From positions 1 to 5,520 of the forward strand of contig WFTX01000342.1 of NCBI GenBank assembly GCA_015485235.1: 5,520 bases of DNA. Reading direction: 5' to 3'. Of this stretch, positions 1 to 5,361 are shown piece after piece (positions within the stretch are counted from its first letter, which is position 1; each line of letters starts with the position of its first letter). The notes beneath the pieces are model-generated. The model had not been told where the DNA came from. It saw only the letters and a list, made by a program, of their open reading frames with translations, and made no database searches. Origin of the DNA: Nitrospirota bacterium (GTDB taxonomy: Bacteria; Nitrospirota; Thermodesulfovibrionia; Thermodesulfovibrionales; JdFR-85). Made by a program: the position numbers and the translations under genes.

Positions 1-372
1 GATTCAATAGTAAGGAACTGTGACCACAATCTGATGGTAGTGGAAATACCTACAGATAACATATGCTGTGGGTTCATGATCTTTGTCCAGAATGAAGATG
101 GCATCGAAGTCATCTGGACTGGTGACGGCTTCCGGACAGATGGAGGTGGTGAAGGTGGTGCAGGATACAATACTGCGGAGACCATTTTCCATCTCTACCG
201 TATTCGTCCCCTCTTGTGGGAAAAGTGGGAAGGATACGAAAAACTCTATACTGCATCAGAGGAAGTAATCAAGCAGAAACTCTTACAGGTGGCAAATTCA
301 ATTCTTCAGACGGTATCTGAAGATGATCTTGTAATACCAATTGAGTCAACGCCACCGTATATCAGGAGGTGA
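1..372 (+). CDS. Unrecognised protein, 5'-truncated by window edge
   Basis: The reading frame is open from the first base, giving 123 visible codons to a TGA stop. There is an in-frame ATG at 34, but it has no ribosome binding site at a usable distance (the nearest purine run, AAGGAA at 12-17, lies 16 bases away). The true start is therefore probably upstream of the window. I do not recognise the family. Counting from base 1, a short hydrophobic beta-like stretch (residues 21-40) leads into a glycine-rich turn, GDGFRTDGGGEGGAGY (41-56). A tryptophan- and tyrosine-containing helix follows (about 62-83), then a charged helix (84-107). There is no signal peptide or membrane segment. The stop codon lies within the AGGAGGTGA sequence that serves the next gene, so the two are very likely co-transcribed and translationally coupled. 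It could be a small cytoplasmic accessory protein; no function is proposed. Confidence 0.7.
   Translation, partial: DSIVRNCDHNLMVVEIPTDNICCGFMIFVQNEDGIEVIWTGDGFRTDGGGEGGAGYNTAETIFHLYRIRPLLWEKWEGYEKLYTASEEVIKQKLLQVANSILQTVSEDDLVIPIESTPPYIRR
364..372 (+). promoter_or_regulatory. Ribosome binding site that sets the RadC-like start
   Basis: AGGAGGTGA is a near-perfect match to the anti-Shine-Dalgarno sequence and lies 7 bases (counted from GGAGG) before ATG 377. It favours 377 over the in-frame TTG at 341, which has no such site. Its final TGA is also the stop codon of the upstream gene, so terminating ribosomes sit on the initiation site of the next gene. Confidence 0.85.
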
Positions 373-376
373 AAGC

Positions 377-814
377 ATGCTGGTGGAAATAGAGAACCTT
401 CAATCCCCTGCAATGATCACCAATCCGGAAGCGGTGGCAGAGATATGCAGGGCGATTTTATCAGTTGAAGAAAAACACGATCAGGAGAAAGAGCACCTCT
501 GGGTGTTTGGACTGACCACTTCAAACAGAATCAAGTACGTCGATCTCGTCACACTTGGCACCCTGACCAATTCTCTTGCACATCCGAGAGAGATATTCAG
601 GATGGCGGTAATGCAAGGAGTGGCAGCCATCATTCTCGCACATAACCATCCGGGAGATAATCCAAAACCATCAAAGGAGGACATCAAACTTACTCAGGCC
701 ATACATTCTGCTGGAGAGGTTCTCGGTATCCCCCTCATGGACCACGTAATCGTCACATGGGATGATTACTGGTCAGCAAATTCAGAGGGGTTAGTCACAC
801 CAAAAGTGGCATAA
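377..814 (+). CDS. RadC-like JAMM/MPN-domain protein (short form)
   Basis: This 145-residue protein consists of the RadC-type JAB1/MPN domain only. The metal-binding JAMM signature is complete: H89-N-H91-P, then S99 and D102 (HxHx7SxxD), with a candidate catalytic glutamate at E39 in the first strand. Other family hallmarks are visible: NRIKYVDLVTLGTL (50-63), the HPREIFRMAV helix (69-78) and DHVIV (122-126). It lacks the N-terminal helix-hairpin-helix region of chromosomal RadC, so it resembles the short YeeS/YkfG-type forms found on prophages and islands. Family members have a zinc-metalloprotease-like fold. Their cellular role is unsettled, and the old DNA-repair assignment of RadC has been questioned. 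It starts at ATG 377, four bases after the upstream stop, and is probably co-transcribed with that gene. A 95-base gap separates it from the methyltransferase. Confidence 0.93.
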   Translation: MLVEIENLQSPAMITNPEAVAEICRAILSVEEKHDQEKEHLWVFGLTTSNRIKYVDLVTLGTLTNSLAHPREIFRMAVMQGVAAIILAHNHPGDNPKPSKEDIKLTQAIHSAGEVLGIPLMDHVIVTWDDYWSANSEGLVTPKVA

Positions 815-909
815 CAAGACAATATCTTTCATTCCTTAACAATCTCACCAGAGCATAACAGAGCATACCTAAACAATTCAAAGCAAAATATAGCAAAAGG
901 AGGCAAATT
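815..909 (+). other. Intergenic gap before the methyltransferase cassette
   Basis: This 95-base AT-rich gap is the longest non-coding stretch upstream of the terminator region. It is the natural place for a promoter or operator of the methyltransferase-helicase cassette. I found no convincing sigma-70 -35/-10 pair (TTAACA at 836-841 has no good -10 partner) and no terminator hairpin for the RadC-like gene. It contains the phased short repeats described separately. The ribosome binding site AAAAGGAGG (895-903) ends 6 bases before ATG 910. Confidence 0.6.
849..900 (+). repeat. 10-bp-phased AGCA short direct repeats (possible operator)
   Basis: CAGAGCATA occurs twice, at 849-857 and 859-867, exactly 10 bases apart. 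AGCAAAA occurs twice, at 882-888 and 892-898, again exactly 10 bases apart. Reading in 10-base steps from 851 gives GAGCATAACA, GAGCATACCT, AAACAATTCA, AAGCAAAATA and TAGCAAAAGG. All five share A at position 2, C at 4 and A at 5, and four have G at 3. One-helical-turn spacing would place each unit on the same DNA face, as in cooperative regulator sites or iterons. The array ends inside the ribosome binding site of the methyltransferase gene. A regulatory role is inference. Confidence 0.5.
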
Positions 910-1860
910 ATGGCTCGTCTGGAGTCCAAAAAGAAAATGGGGTACTATCCTACCCCGGATGGTACTTTATTGTTTATCAAAAAGTGGCTCAACCTTGACC
1001 CACAGGCAACGGTTCTTGACCCTTGCTGTGGTGAAGGGTGGGCAGTTTCGAGTTTCTGCCCTGATGCCTACGGCATTGAACTCGATCCTGACAGGGCAGA
1101 AAAGGCAAAAGAAAGACTATATAAGGTCCTCACGGGCAGTATCTACCAGGCCGTGGTCAGGCCACTGGAGGCATTCTCGCTGCTCTATCTGAACCCACCT
1201 TACGATTATGAAGACGGACAGAGGGCCGAGATAAGGTTCTTAAAGCACTCTCATAGGTGGCTAATTCCAGGTGGAGTGCTTTCGTTTCTCGCCCCAGAGT
1301 TCATCTTTGAAGACAAGAGGTTCAGAAACTGGATATCGAAAAGGTATCGGGATATACGGATCTTCCGGTTTACTCGGGATGATTTTCCGAGGTTCAAACA
1401 AGCAGTCATGTTTGCAGTAAAAAAGGACGAGGATGTATCCGAGACAGAATTCCCTGAGGGGCCATATCCTCACATTGAGGATGTTGTCCCTGTGGAATAC
1501 TGTGTTCCACCTTGCACCGCTCCGGCAGTATTTGAAATGGAGGGTGTAAGTGAGGAAGACATCCTCGAAAACAGTCAAAACGCACTTGAGGCAATCAAAG
1601 AGGTGGCTGGCCATCTCAAAAATGATTTAAGTTCAATTCTCTCTCCTGTGTTCCCCCTCAGGAAGGGACACCTTCTTGCACTCCTTTCAAGCGGGGTGCT
1701 AAACGGAGTTATCAAGAAGGGCGACGAGGAGATCGTCTTCAAGTCCTTCTGTGAGAGGATCAGGATTCAGAGAACAGAGGAAGACAAGGAGATCACTACT
1801 GATACCTATGTGTCGGGTATCAGGGTGATAGAAAAAGGGAGGTGGTATGATGTCAGATAG
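910..1860 (+). CDS. DUF6094-type adenine-specific DNA methyltransferase
   Basis: This 316-residue protein is a class I SAM-dependent methyltransferase expected to make N6-methyladenine in DNA. An N-terminal GYYPTP (11-16) is typical of this family and of motif X. Motif I is LDPCCGEG (36-43), with the SAM-ribose acidic residue at E57 in GIELDP. The catalytic motif IV is NPPY (95-98), which indicates an exocyclic-amine (adenine) enzyme. RFKQAVMFAV (161-170) fits a later core strand. The C-terminal part (about 200-316), including RKGHLLALLSSGVLNG (251-266), matches what I recall of DUF6094 proteins and may contribute to DNA recognition; no separate large target-recognition domain is evident. The start is fixed by AAAAGGAGG six bases upstream. 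It is the first gene of a coupled trio, and its last 14 bases overlap the next gene. The modified sequence cannot be predicted. It could act as part of a restriction-like, anti-restriction or solitary modification module. Confidence 0.88.
   Translation: MARLESKKKMGYYPTPDGTLLFIKKWLNLDPQATVLDPCCGEGWAVSSFCPDAYGIELDPDRAEKAKERLYKVLTGSIYQAVVRPLEAFSLLYLNPPYDYEDGQRAEIRFLKHSHRWLIPGGVLSFLAPEFIFEDKRFRNWISKRYRDIRIFRFTRDDFPRFKQAVMFAVKKDEDVSETEFPEGPYPHIEDVVPVEYCVPPCTAPAVFEMEGVSEEDILENSQNALEAIKEVAGHLKNDLSSILSPVFPLRKGHLLALLSSGVLNGVIKKGDEEIVFKSFCERIRIQRTEEDKEITTDTYVSGIRVIEKGRWYDVR
1837..1842 (+). promoter_or_regulatory. Ribosome binding site inside the methyltransferase 3' end
   Basis: GGGAGG lies within the last codons of the methyltransferase gene and serves the overlapping downstream gene. 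Two consecutive ATG codons follow, at 1847 (spacing 4) and 1850 (spacing 7). Spacings elsewhere in the window range from 4 to 8, so both are possible. The difference is one methionine. Confidence 0.7.
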
Positions 1861-2620
1861 ACTCTATATCGAGTATGAAGACATACAGGCCCCGATTGAC
1901 TACGGCTTGTTAGAACCGTCACACGCAGATGGTTTTTATGTGGTGTTTCTTAGTTTCTTTGGTAGCCACTCCGTCTGTCAGGCCATTTTTTCGGCGTTGG
2001 CTACTTATAGAACGTTGAAACTATCGGACGGGAAGGAGGTCTTCCGTGATGAGTATTTACACGGCAAGACCACAAGGATAGGCTACGGAAAGTACAACTT
2101 GATTGCTTATGACGGTAATCTCCAACGGGACTACATCATTCAGTACCCGGGCGAAAGAGAGACTGATGCCTGGGTGCGGTATCTTGAGGGTAGAAAAATT
2201 CCCTTCAAGAAGGAGTGGATACCAGCACTGAAAAGAATCCTCCTTGCCGAAGGGGAGCTGATAGAGTGCTTCGGCATAGGGGTAAAGGGCTGGCAGATAA
2301 CCACTTCTGACGAAAAGGTCTGCGACCTGATCGTTGGGAGTATTTACACAGACACACAAAAAATAAGGCAGGAAATCTCAGTTATTTCTGAAAAGCACGG
2401 CCTTCCCATTGATGCCTTGCAGAATTTCGTTGATTGTATCCTGCAACGGATGATATTTGATGCACAGGCGCTGACTGACCTCATGGAAACCCTTGGTCTT
2501 GGATGGAAGGCACGAGCAAGGAAGGAACTGGAACTGATGGAGGACCTCACTCCGCTGTTACAGAGGCTTGCACAGGGTAAGGAGATTTCCGGTCTTGAGA
2601 TGTACAAGGAGGCTGTATGA
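1847..2620 (+). CDS. Unrecognised 257-residue protein between methyltransferase and helicase
   Basis: I do not recognise a family. The reading frame is open and well supported by a ribosome binding site and by overlaps at both ends: 14 bases with the methyltransferase, and ATGA (4 bases) with the helicase. It may start at ATG 1850 instead, losing one residue. The N-terminal half (about 5-110) looks mixed beta/alpha and aromatic-rich, with a hydrophobic stretch FYVVFLSFFG (30-39); this is too short and broken to call a membrane anchor. Residues 118-152 contain KKEWIPALKRILLAEGELIE followed by a GWQI strand. From about 170 it is mostly helical and charged (170-245), which suggests an oligomerisation or partner-binding region. 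There is no visible nuclease, ATPase or zinc motif. Tight coupling suggests stoichiometric production with the two enzymes, for example as a specificity or adaptor subunit; that role is inferred from position only. Confidence 0.8.
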   Translation: MMSDRLYIEYEDIQAPIDYGLLEPSHADGFYVVFLSFFGSHSVCQAIFSALATYRTLKLSDGKEVFRDEYLHGKTTRIGYGKYNLIAYDGNLQRDYIIQYPGERETDAWVRYLEGRKIPFKKEWIPALKRILLAEGELIECFGIGVKGWQITTSDEKVCDLIVGSIYTDTQKIRQEISVISEKHGLPIDALQNFVDCILQRMIFDAQALTDLMETLGLGWKARARKELELMEDLTPLLQRLAQGKEISGLEMYKEAV

Positions 2621-4857
2621 CACTGAAAGAGTTTATTGAGGAATACAATACAGGAATAACAGAAAAGATAAAAGAGTCACTAAGACCCGTGTATGACCCC
2701 ACGCAGGATGACCCTACTGTGGAGGAATACGAACAGTTGATAAAGAATCTGGTCAGAAAGCCTTTCCCCGTTCAGGCGGAGATCATAAAGGGCATAAGCA
2801 AGTCTCTCTACAAGGAGGGCAGAAAGAGGCTCTTTGTATCCGGCGAGATGGGGACGGGGAAGACATTTCTGGGTTTGAGTGTTATACATATGTCTTCCAG
2901 AGCATTGAGGGCTCTTGTGGTTGCCCCAGGGCATCTTGTCGAGAAGTGGATTCGTGAGGCAAAGATAACGATCCCTGGGGTTCAGACCGTTGACCTTGCG
3001 GTCAGACACCCACTCAGGAAACTCAATGAACTGCGAAATGCGGGCAGACCAAAGAGGCCAGAGATATGGGTCATCTCGAAAGAGAGGCTCAAACTCGGCT
3101 CAGGCTGGCGTGCCTGTTACAACGTGAAGCAGAAGAAAGACTACAAAGGAAGTGTAGTCTCCTACATAGTCTGTCCATCCTGTTTCAAGAGACCAGGAAT
3201 CAAGAAGGACGAAGACTATGAATATCTCACAAAAACAGCCCTGATGAAAAAGCGACACTTCTGTGATCGCTGTGGAAGTGCCCTCTGGGAGATGACACCA
3301 AAACCGAGAAGGTATGCACCTGCCGAGTACATAAAGAAGTATCTCAAGGGGAAGTTTGACATGGTGATCCTTGATGAGATACACGATTACAAGGCAGGGA
3401 ATACCCTTCAGGGGAATGCGATGGGTACTCTTGTGAGTTCGTCAGAGTATTTCCTTGGTCTTACGGGCACGTTGAACGGAGGATATGCTGATAATCTGTT
3501 CTATCTGCTATTCCGGCTCGAACCGTATCGGCTCAAATCAGATGGGTTTACTTACCATTCTGCCGGTAGATGGCAAGAACAGTTTGGAGTTATCGAGCAT
3601 ATCACCACCGTAGATGACGATATTGATAACGTCTACGGCAGAAGGCGAAAGAGCAACCGTGCTGTGGTGAAGAAGGCTCCTGGGGTGGCTCCTGAGTGCA
3701 TCGGGCGGTATCTGCTTGACAAGAGCGTGTTCATTCGCCTTCAGGATGTAATAGACGGACTCCCCCCATACGAGGAGTATGTCCTCTCTGTGGAGATGGC
3801 AGAAGGAGAGTATCACACTCAATACATAGCTCTTGAGAACCGGTTAAGGCGAGCAGTAAAAGAGCATGGTTTGAAGGCAGCCGGTTCGATGATCCAGGCA
3901 TTGCTGTCATATCCAGATTCGTGTATCTGCTATCCAGAGGAGATCGTGATAGCAGACAGGGAGTGGAATCCGGAGACGAGGAAGCGTGAAATAGTGAGAA
4001 TAAAGGACACCATCACGGCGCCGCTTCTTGACGGGAGAAAGATACTTCCTAAGGAGAAGGAACTCCTCCGAATCTGTGAAGAGGAGCGGAAGGAAGGTCG
4101 TAAGGTGCTCCTTTATCTCACATTCACCGGAAAGAGAGACATAAGACCCAGGCTTATAAAAGTCCTTGAATCCAAAAACTTCCGGGTTAAGGTGCTGCCT
4201 GAAACGGTAGAACCAAAACGACGGGAGAGGTGGATAGAGGAACACGGCCATGAGGCCGATGTCCTCATAACGAATCCCGAACTGGTAAAGGTGGGACTGG
4301 ATCTGATTCAGTTTCCCACAATCGTATTCTATCAGACGGGATACAACATATTCACTCTCCGTCAGGCAGCGAGAAGGTCCTGGAGGATAGGACAGCCCCG
4401 GCCTGTCAAGGTCTATTATCTCTGCTACCAGAGAACGATGCAGGAGGCCGCACTCCATCTCATAGCAAGCAAATTGGAGGAGGCCCTTCTTGTGGAAGGC
4501 GACCTGCCCGAAGGTCTTGCACGCCTCAATCTTGGAGGTGGCTCGATGCTTGAAGAGATGGTCAAGGCTCTTGTCTCTGAGCAGAGATACTCCGGGGCAG
4601 AGACGGCCTGGGCAAATCTGAGAAAGAAAGAGATAGAGGTTGATCTCGGACTTACCTCAAATACCACTATCTTCAAAGAGAGGTCTTTGGAAAGAGTAGA
4701 TAAAGGGCAGTCAGAGAAGGCTTCTATCATTGATAACACACTTATCAAGGTCACCATCAGGGAAGGTAAGAGAAAGAAGACCTCAAGGATGGAAGTCCGA
4801 TACGGTGATCTTGAGAGCATTGCAAAGGACAAGATAGTCCAGTTTGCACTGTTTTAA
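2617..4857 (+). CDS. SNF2-like superfamily 2 DNA helicase/translocase with zinc-ribbon insertion
   Basis: This 746-residue protein has both RecA-like lobes of an SF2 ATPase. FPVQAEII (50-57) resembles a Q-motif, Walker A is GEMGTGKT (76-83), motif Ia is VVAPGHLVEKW (101-111), motif II is DEIH (253-256) and motif III is GLTGT (281-285). In lobe 2, VLLYLTFTG (497-505), VGLDL (559-563) and QAARRSWRIGQ (583-593) are motifs IV to VI; the last is characteristic of SNF2 translocases. Two CxxC pairs (C186/C189 and C216/C219) between motifs Ia and II look like an inserted zinc ribbon. No PD-(D/E)xK or HNH nuclease signature is evident. The C-terminal 100 residues are unassigned and end in QFALF. The start is ATG 2617, preceded by AAGGAGG and overlapping the upstream stop as ATGA. 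It probably couples ATP hydrolysis to movement on double-stranded DNA. The neighbouring methyltransferase suggests a modification-linked, defence or anti-defence role. Confidence 0.92.
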   Translation: MTLKEFIEEYNTGITEKIKESLRPVYDPTQDDPTVEEYEQLIKNLVRKPFPVQAEIIKGISKSLYKEGRKRLFVSGEMGTGKTFLGLSVIHMSSRALRALVVAPGHLVEKWIREAKITIPGVQTVDLAVRHPLRKLNELRNAGRPKRPEIWVISKERLKLGSGWRACYNVKQKKDYKGSVVSYIVCPSCFKRPGIKKDEDYEYLTKTALMKKRHFCDRCGSALWEMTPKPRRYAPAEYIKKYLKGKFDMVILDEIHDYKAGNTLQGNAMGTLVSSSEYFLGLTGTLNGGYADNLFYLLFRLEPYRLKSDGFTYHSAGRWQEQFGVIEHITTVDDDIDNVYGRRRKSNRAVVKKAPGVAPECIGRYLLDKSVFIRLQDVIDGLPPYEEYVLSVEMAEGEYHTQYIALENRLRRAVKEHGLKAAGSMIQALLSYPDSCICYPEEIVIADREWNPETRKREIVRIKDTITAPLLDGRKILPKEKELLRICEEERKEGRKVLLYLTFTGKRDIRPRLIKVLESKNFRVKVLPETVEPKRRERWIEEHGHEADVLITNPELVKVGLDLIQFPTIVFYQTGYNIFTLRQAARRSWRIGQPRPVKVYYLCYQRTMQEAALHLIASKLEEALLVEGDLPEGLARLNLGGGSMLEEMVKALVSEQRYSGAETAWANLRKKEIEVDLGLTSNTTIFKERSLERVDKGQSEKASIIDNTLIKVTIREGKRKKTSRMEVRYGDLESIAKDKIVQFALF

Positions 4858-4863
4858 CACCTG

Positions 4864-4896
4864 AAAGACCCTGTCTATCTGAAGGCGGGGTCTTTT
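4864..4896 (+). terminator. Rho-independent terminator after the helicase gene
   Basis: AAAGACCCTGTCT (4864-4876) pairs with AGGCGGGGTCTTT (4883-4895) over 13 positions, including two G-T wobbles, around a six-base loop (4877-4882). The 3' arm runs into TTTT (4893-4896), after which the sequence turns to CC, so the U-tract is short. It starts 6 bases after the helicase stop codon. It would end, or partly attenuate, the methyltransferase-helicase transcript before the DUF2958 gene. No clear independent promoter is visible downstream, so read-through is plausible. Confidence 0.72.
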
Positions 4897-4913
4897 CCTG
4901 AAGGAGAAAAACG

Positions 4914-4982
4914 ATGAGAGGGTATATATTTCTCAAATACCTGTCAAGGAGGATACTGATATGGCGAGGATATTTAATCTGA
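4914..4982 (+). CDS. Possible 22-residue leader peptide
   Basis: This short ORF, MRGYIFLKYLSRRILIWRGY followed by LI, starts with ATG 4914 at a good distance from AAGGAG (4901-4906, 7 bases). Its product would be small, basic and hydrophobic. It lies just after the terminator hairpin, and its 3' end overlaps the first 22 bases of the DUF2958 gene in another frame. It covers that gene's ribosome binding site (AAGGAGG, 4946-4952), so its translation could control access to the downstream start. It may equally be a chance ORF: its length is minimal and only the ribosome binding site and position support it. TGAGA (4915-4919) can pair with TCTCA (4931-4935) within it. Confidence 0.35.
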   Translation: MRGYIFLKYLSRRILIWRGYLI

Positions 4983-5347
4983 ACGATGGTACGGTCATAG
5001 AGACTCCGAAGACCGTGGTCATGAGGCCACGGCTTCTGAGCGAGGATGAACAGAAAAGGCTACAGAGTCAATACCATCTGGGCTCGAGCATGAATCAGCT
5101 CGTCCAGGTAAAGTTGTTTCATCCGCTTTCGGGCTGGACATGGTATCTGATGAACCAGGACCCCGAAGACCCGGACTATCTCTGGGCAATCATAAAGGGG
5201 TTCGAGGTTGAGATGGGTAGTGTAAGCCTGTCTGAATTGGAAGGAATAGCAGCCCCCTACGGCTGCAAGGTCGAAAAGGATCACTTTTTCAGACCTATAC
5301 CTGCACGAGAGGTCTGGGAACGCCTCATGAGGGGCGAACACGTATAA
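4961..5347 (+). CDS. DUF2958 domain-containing protein
   Basis: This 128-residue protein matches my knowledge of DUF2958, a small domain of unknown function common on plasmids and integrative elements. The visible family pattern is KLFHPLSGWTWYL (51-63), then DPEDPDYLWAIIKGFEVEMG (67-86), SVSLSELEGI (87-96) and a late VEKDHFF (104-110). The N-terminal 45 residues are charged and less typical. It is predicted cytoplasmic, with no signal peptide or membrane segment. The start is ATG 4961, 8 bases after AAGGAGG; it overlaps the possible leader ORF. It lies beyond the terminator of the helicase gene and is followed 14 bases later by another gene with its own strong ribosome binding site, so these two are likely co-transcribed. 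No enzymatic residues can be named, and its cellular role is unknown. Confidence 0.87.
   Translation: MARIFNLNDGTVIETPKTVVMRPRLLSEDEQKRLQSQYHLGSSMNQLVQVKLFHPLSGWTWYLMNQDPEDPDYLWAIIKGFEVEMGSVSLSELEGIAAPYGCKVEKDHFFRPIPAREVWERLMRGEHV
5013..5032 (+). repeat. Perfect inverted repeat inside the DUF2958 gene
   Basis: CCGTGG (5013-5018) and CCACGG (5027-5032) are exact reverse complements. With the adjacent T-G wobble and C-G pair they form an 8-bp stem around an ATGA loop (5021-5024). The hairpin lies about 50 bases into the coding sequence and is not followed by a T run, so it is not a terminator. It could affect early translation of the gene, or be a codon-level coincidence. Confidence 0.45.
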
Positions 5348-5361
5348 AGGAGGTGTAGAAA

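Noticed and set aside
341..376. In-frame TTG at 341 as the start of the RadC-like gene
   Set aside because: No ribosome binding site precedes it, it would overlap the upstream gene by 32 bases, and ATG 377 has an excellent site at the right distance.
1261..1614. 117-codon open frame on the minus strand
   Set aside because: It is antisense to the methyltransferase, and its translation resembles no family.
3880..3900. T-arm-like GGTTCGAT sequence suggesting a tRNA
   Set aside because: It lies in the helicase coding frame, and no matching acceptor, D or anticodon arms are present upstream.
3907..4458. 183-codon open frame on the minus strand
   Set aside because: It lies wholly inside the helicase gene, opposite conserved helicase motifs, and has no recognisable product. 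It is an antisense shadow.
4425..4832. 135-codon open frame on the minus strand
   Set aside because: It is antisense to the helicase C-terminus, serine/arginine-rich with low-complexity composition, and has no recognisable domain.
2617..4857. Helicase as a type I or type III restriction subunit (HsdR/Res)
   Set aside because: No PD-(D/E)xK nuclease motif is visible, and motif VI (QAARRSWRIGQ) is SNF2-like rather than HsdR- or Res-like.
4922..4930. TATATATTT as a promoter -10 or archaeal TATA box
   Set aside because: There is no suitable -35 at 16-18 bases upstream, and the strong Shine-Dalgarno sites and RadC family argue for a bacterial operon. The evidence is too weak to list as a promoter.
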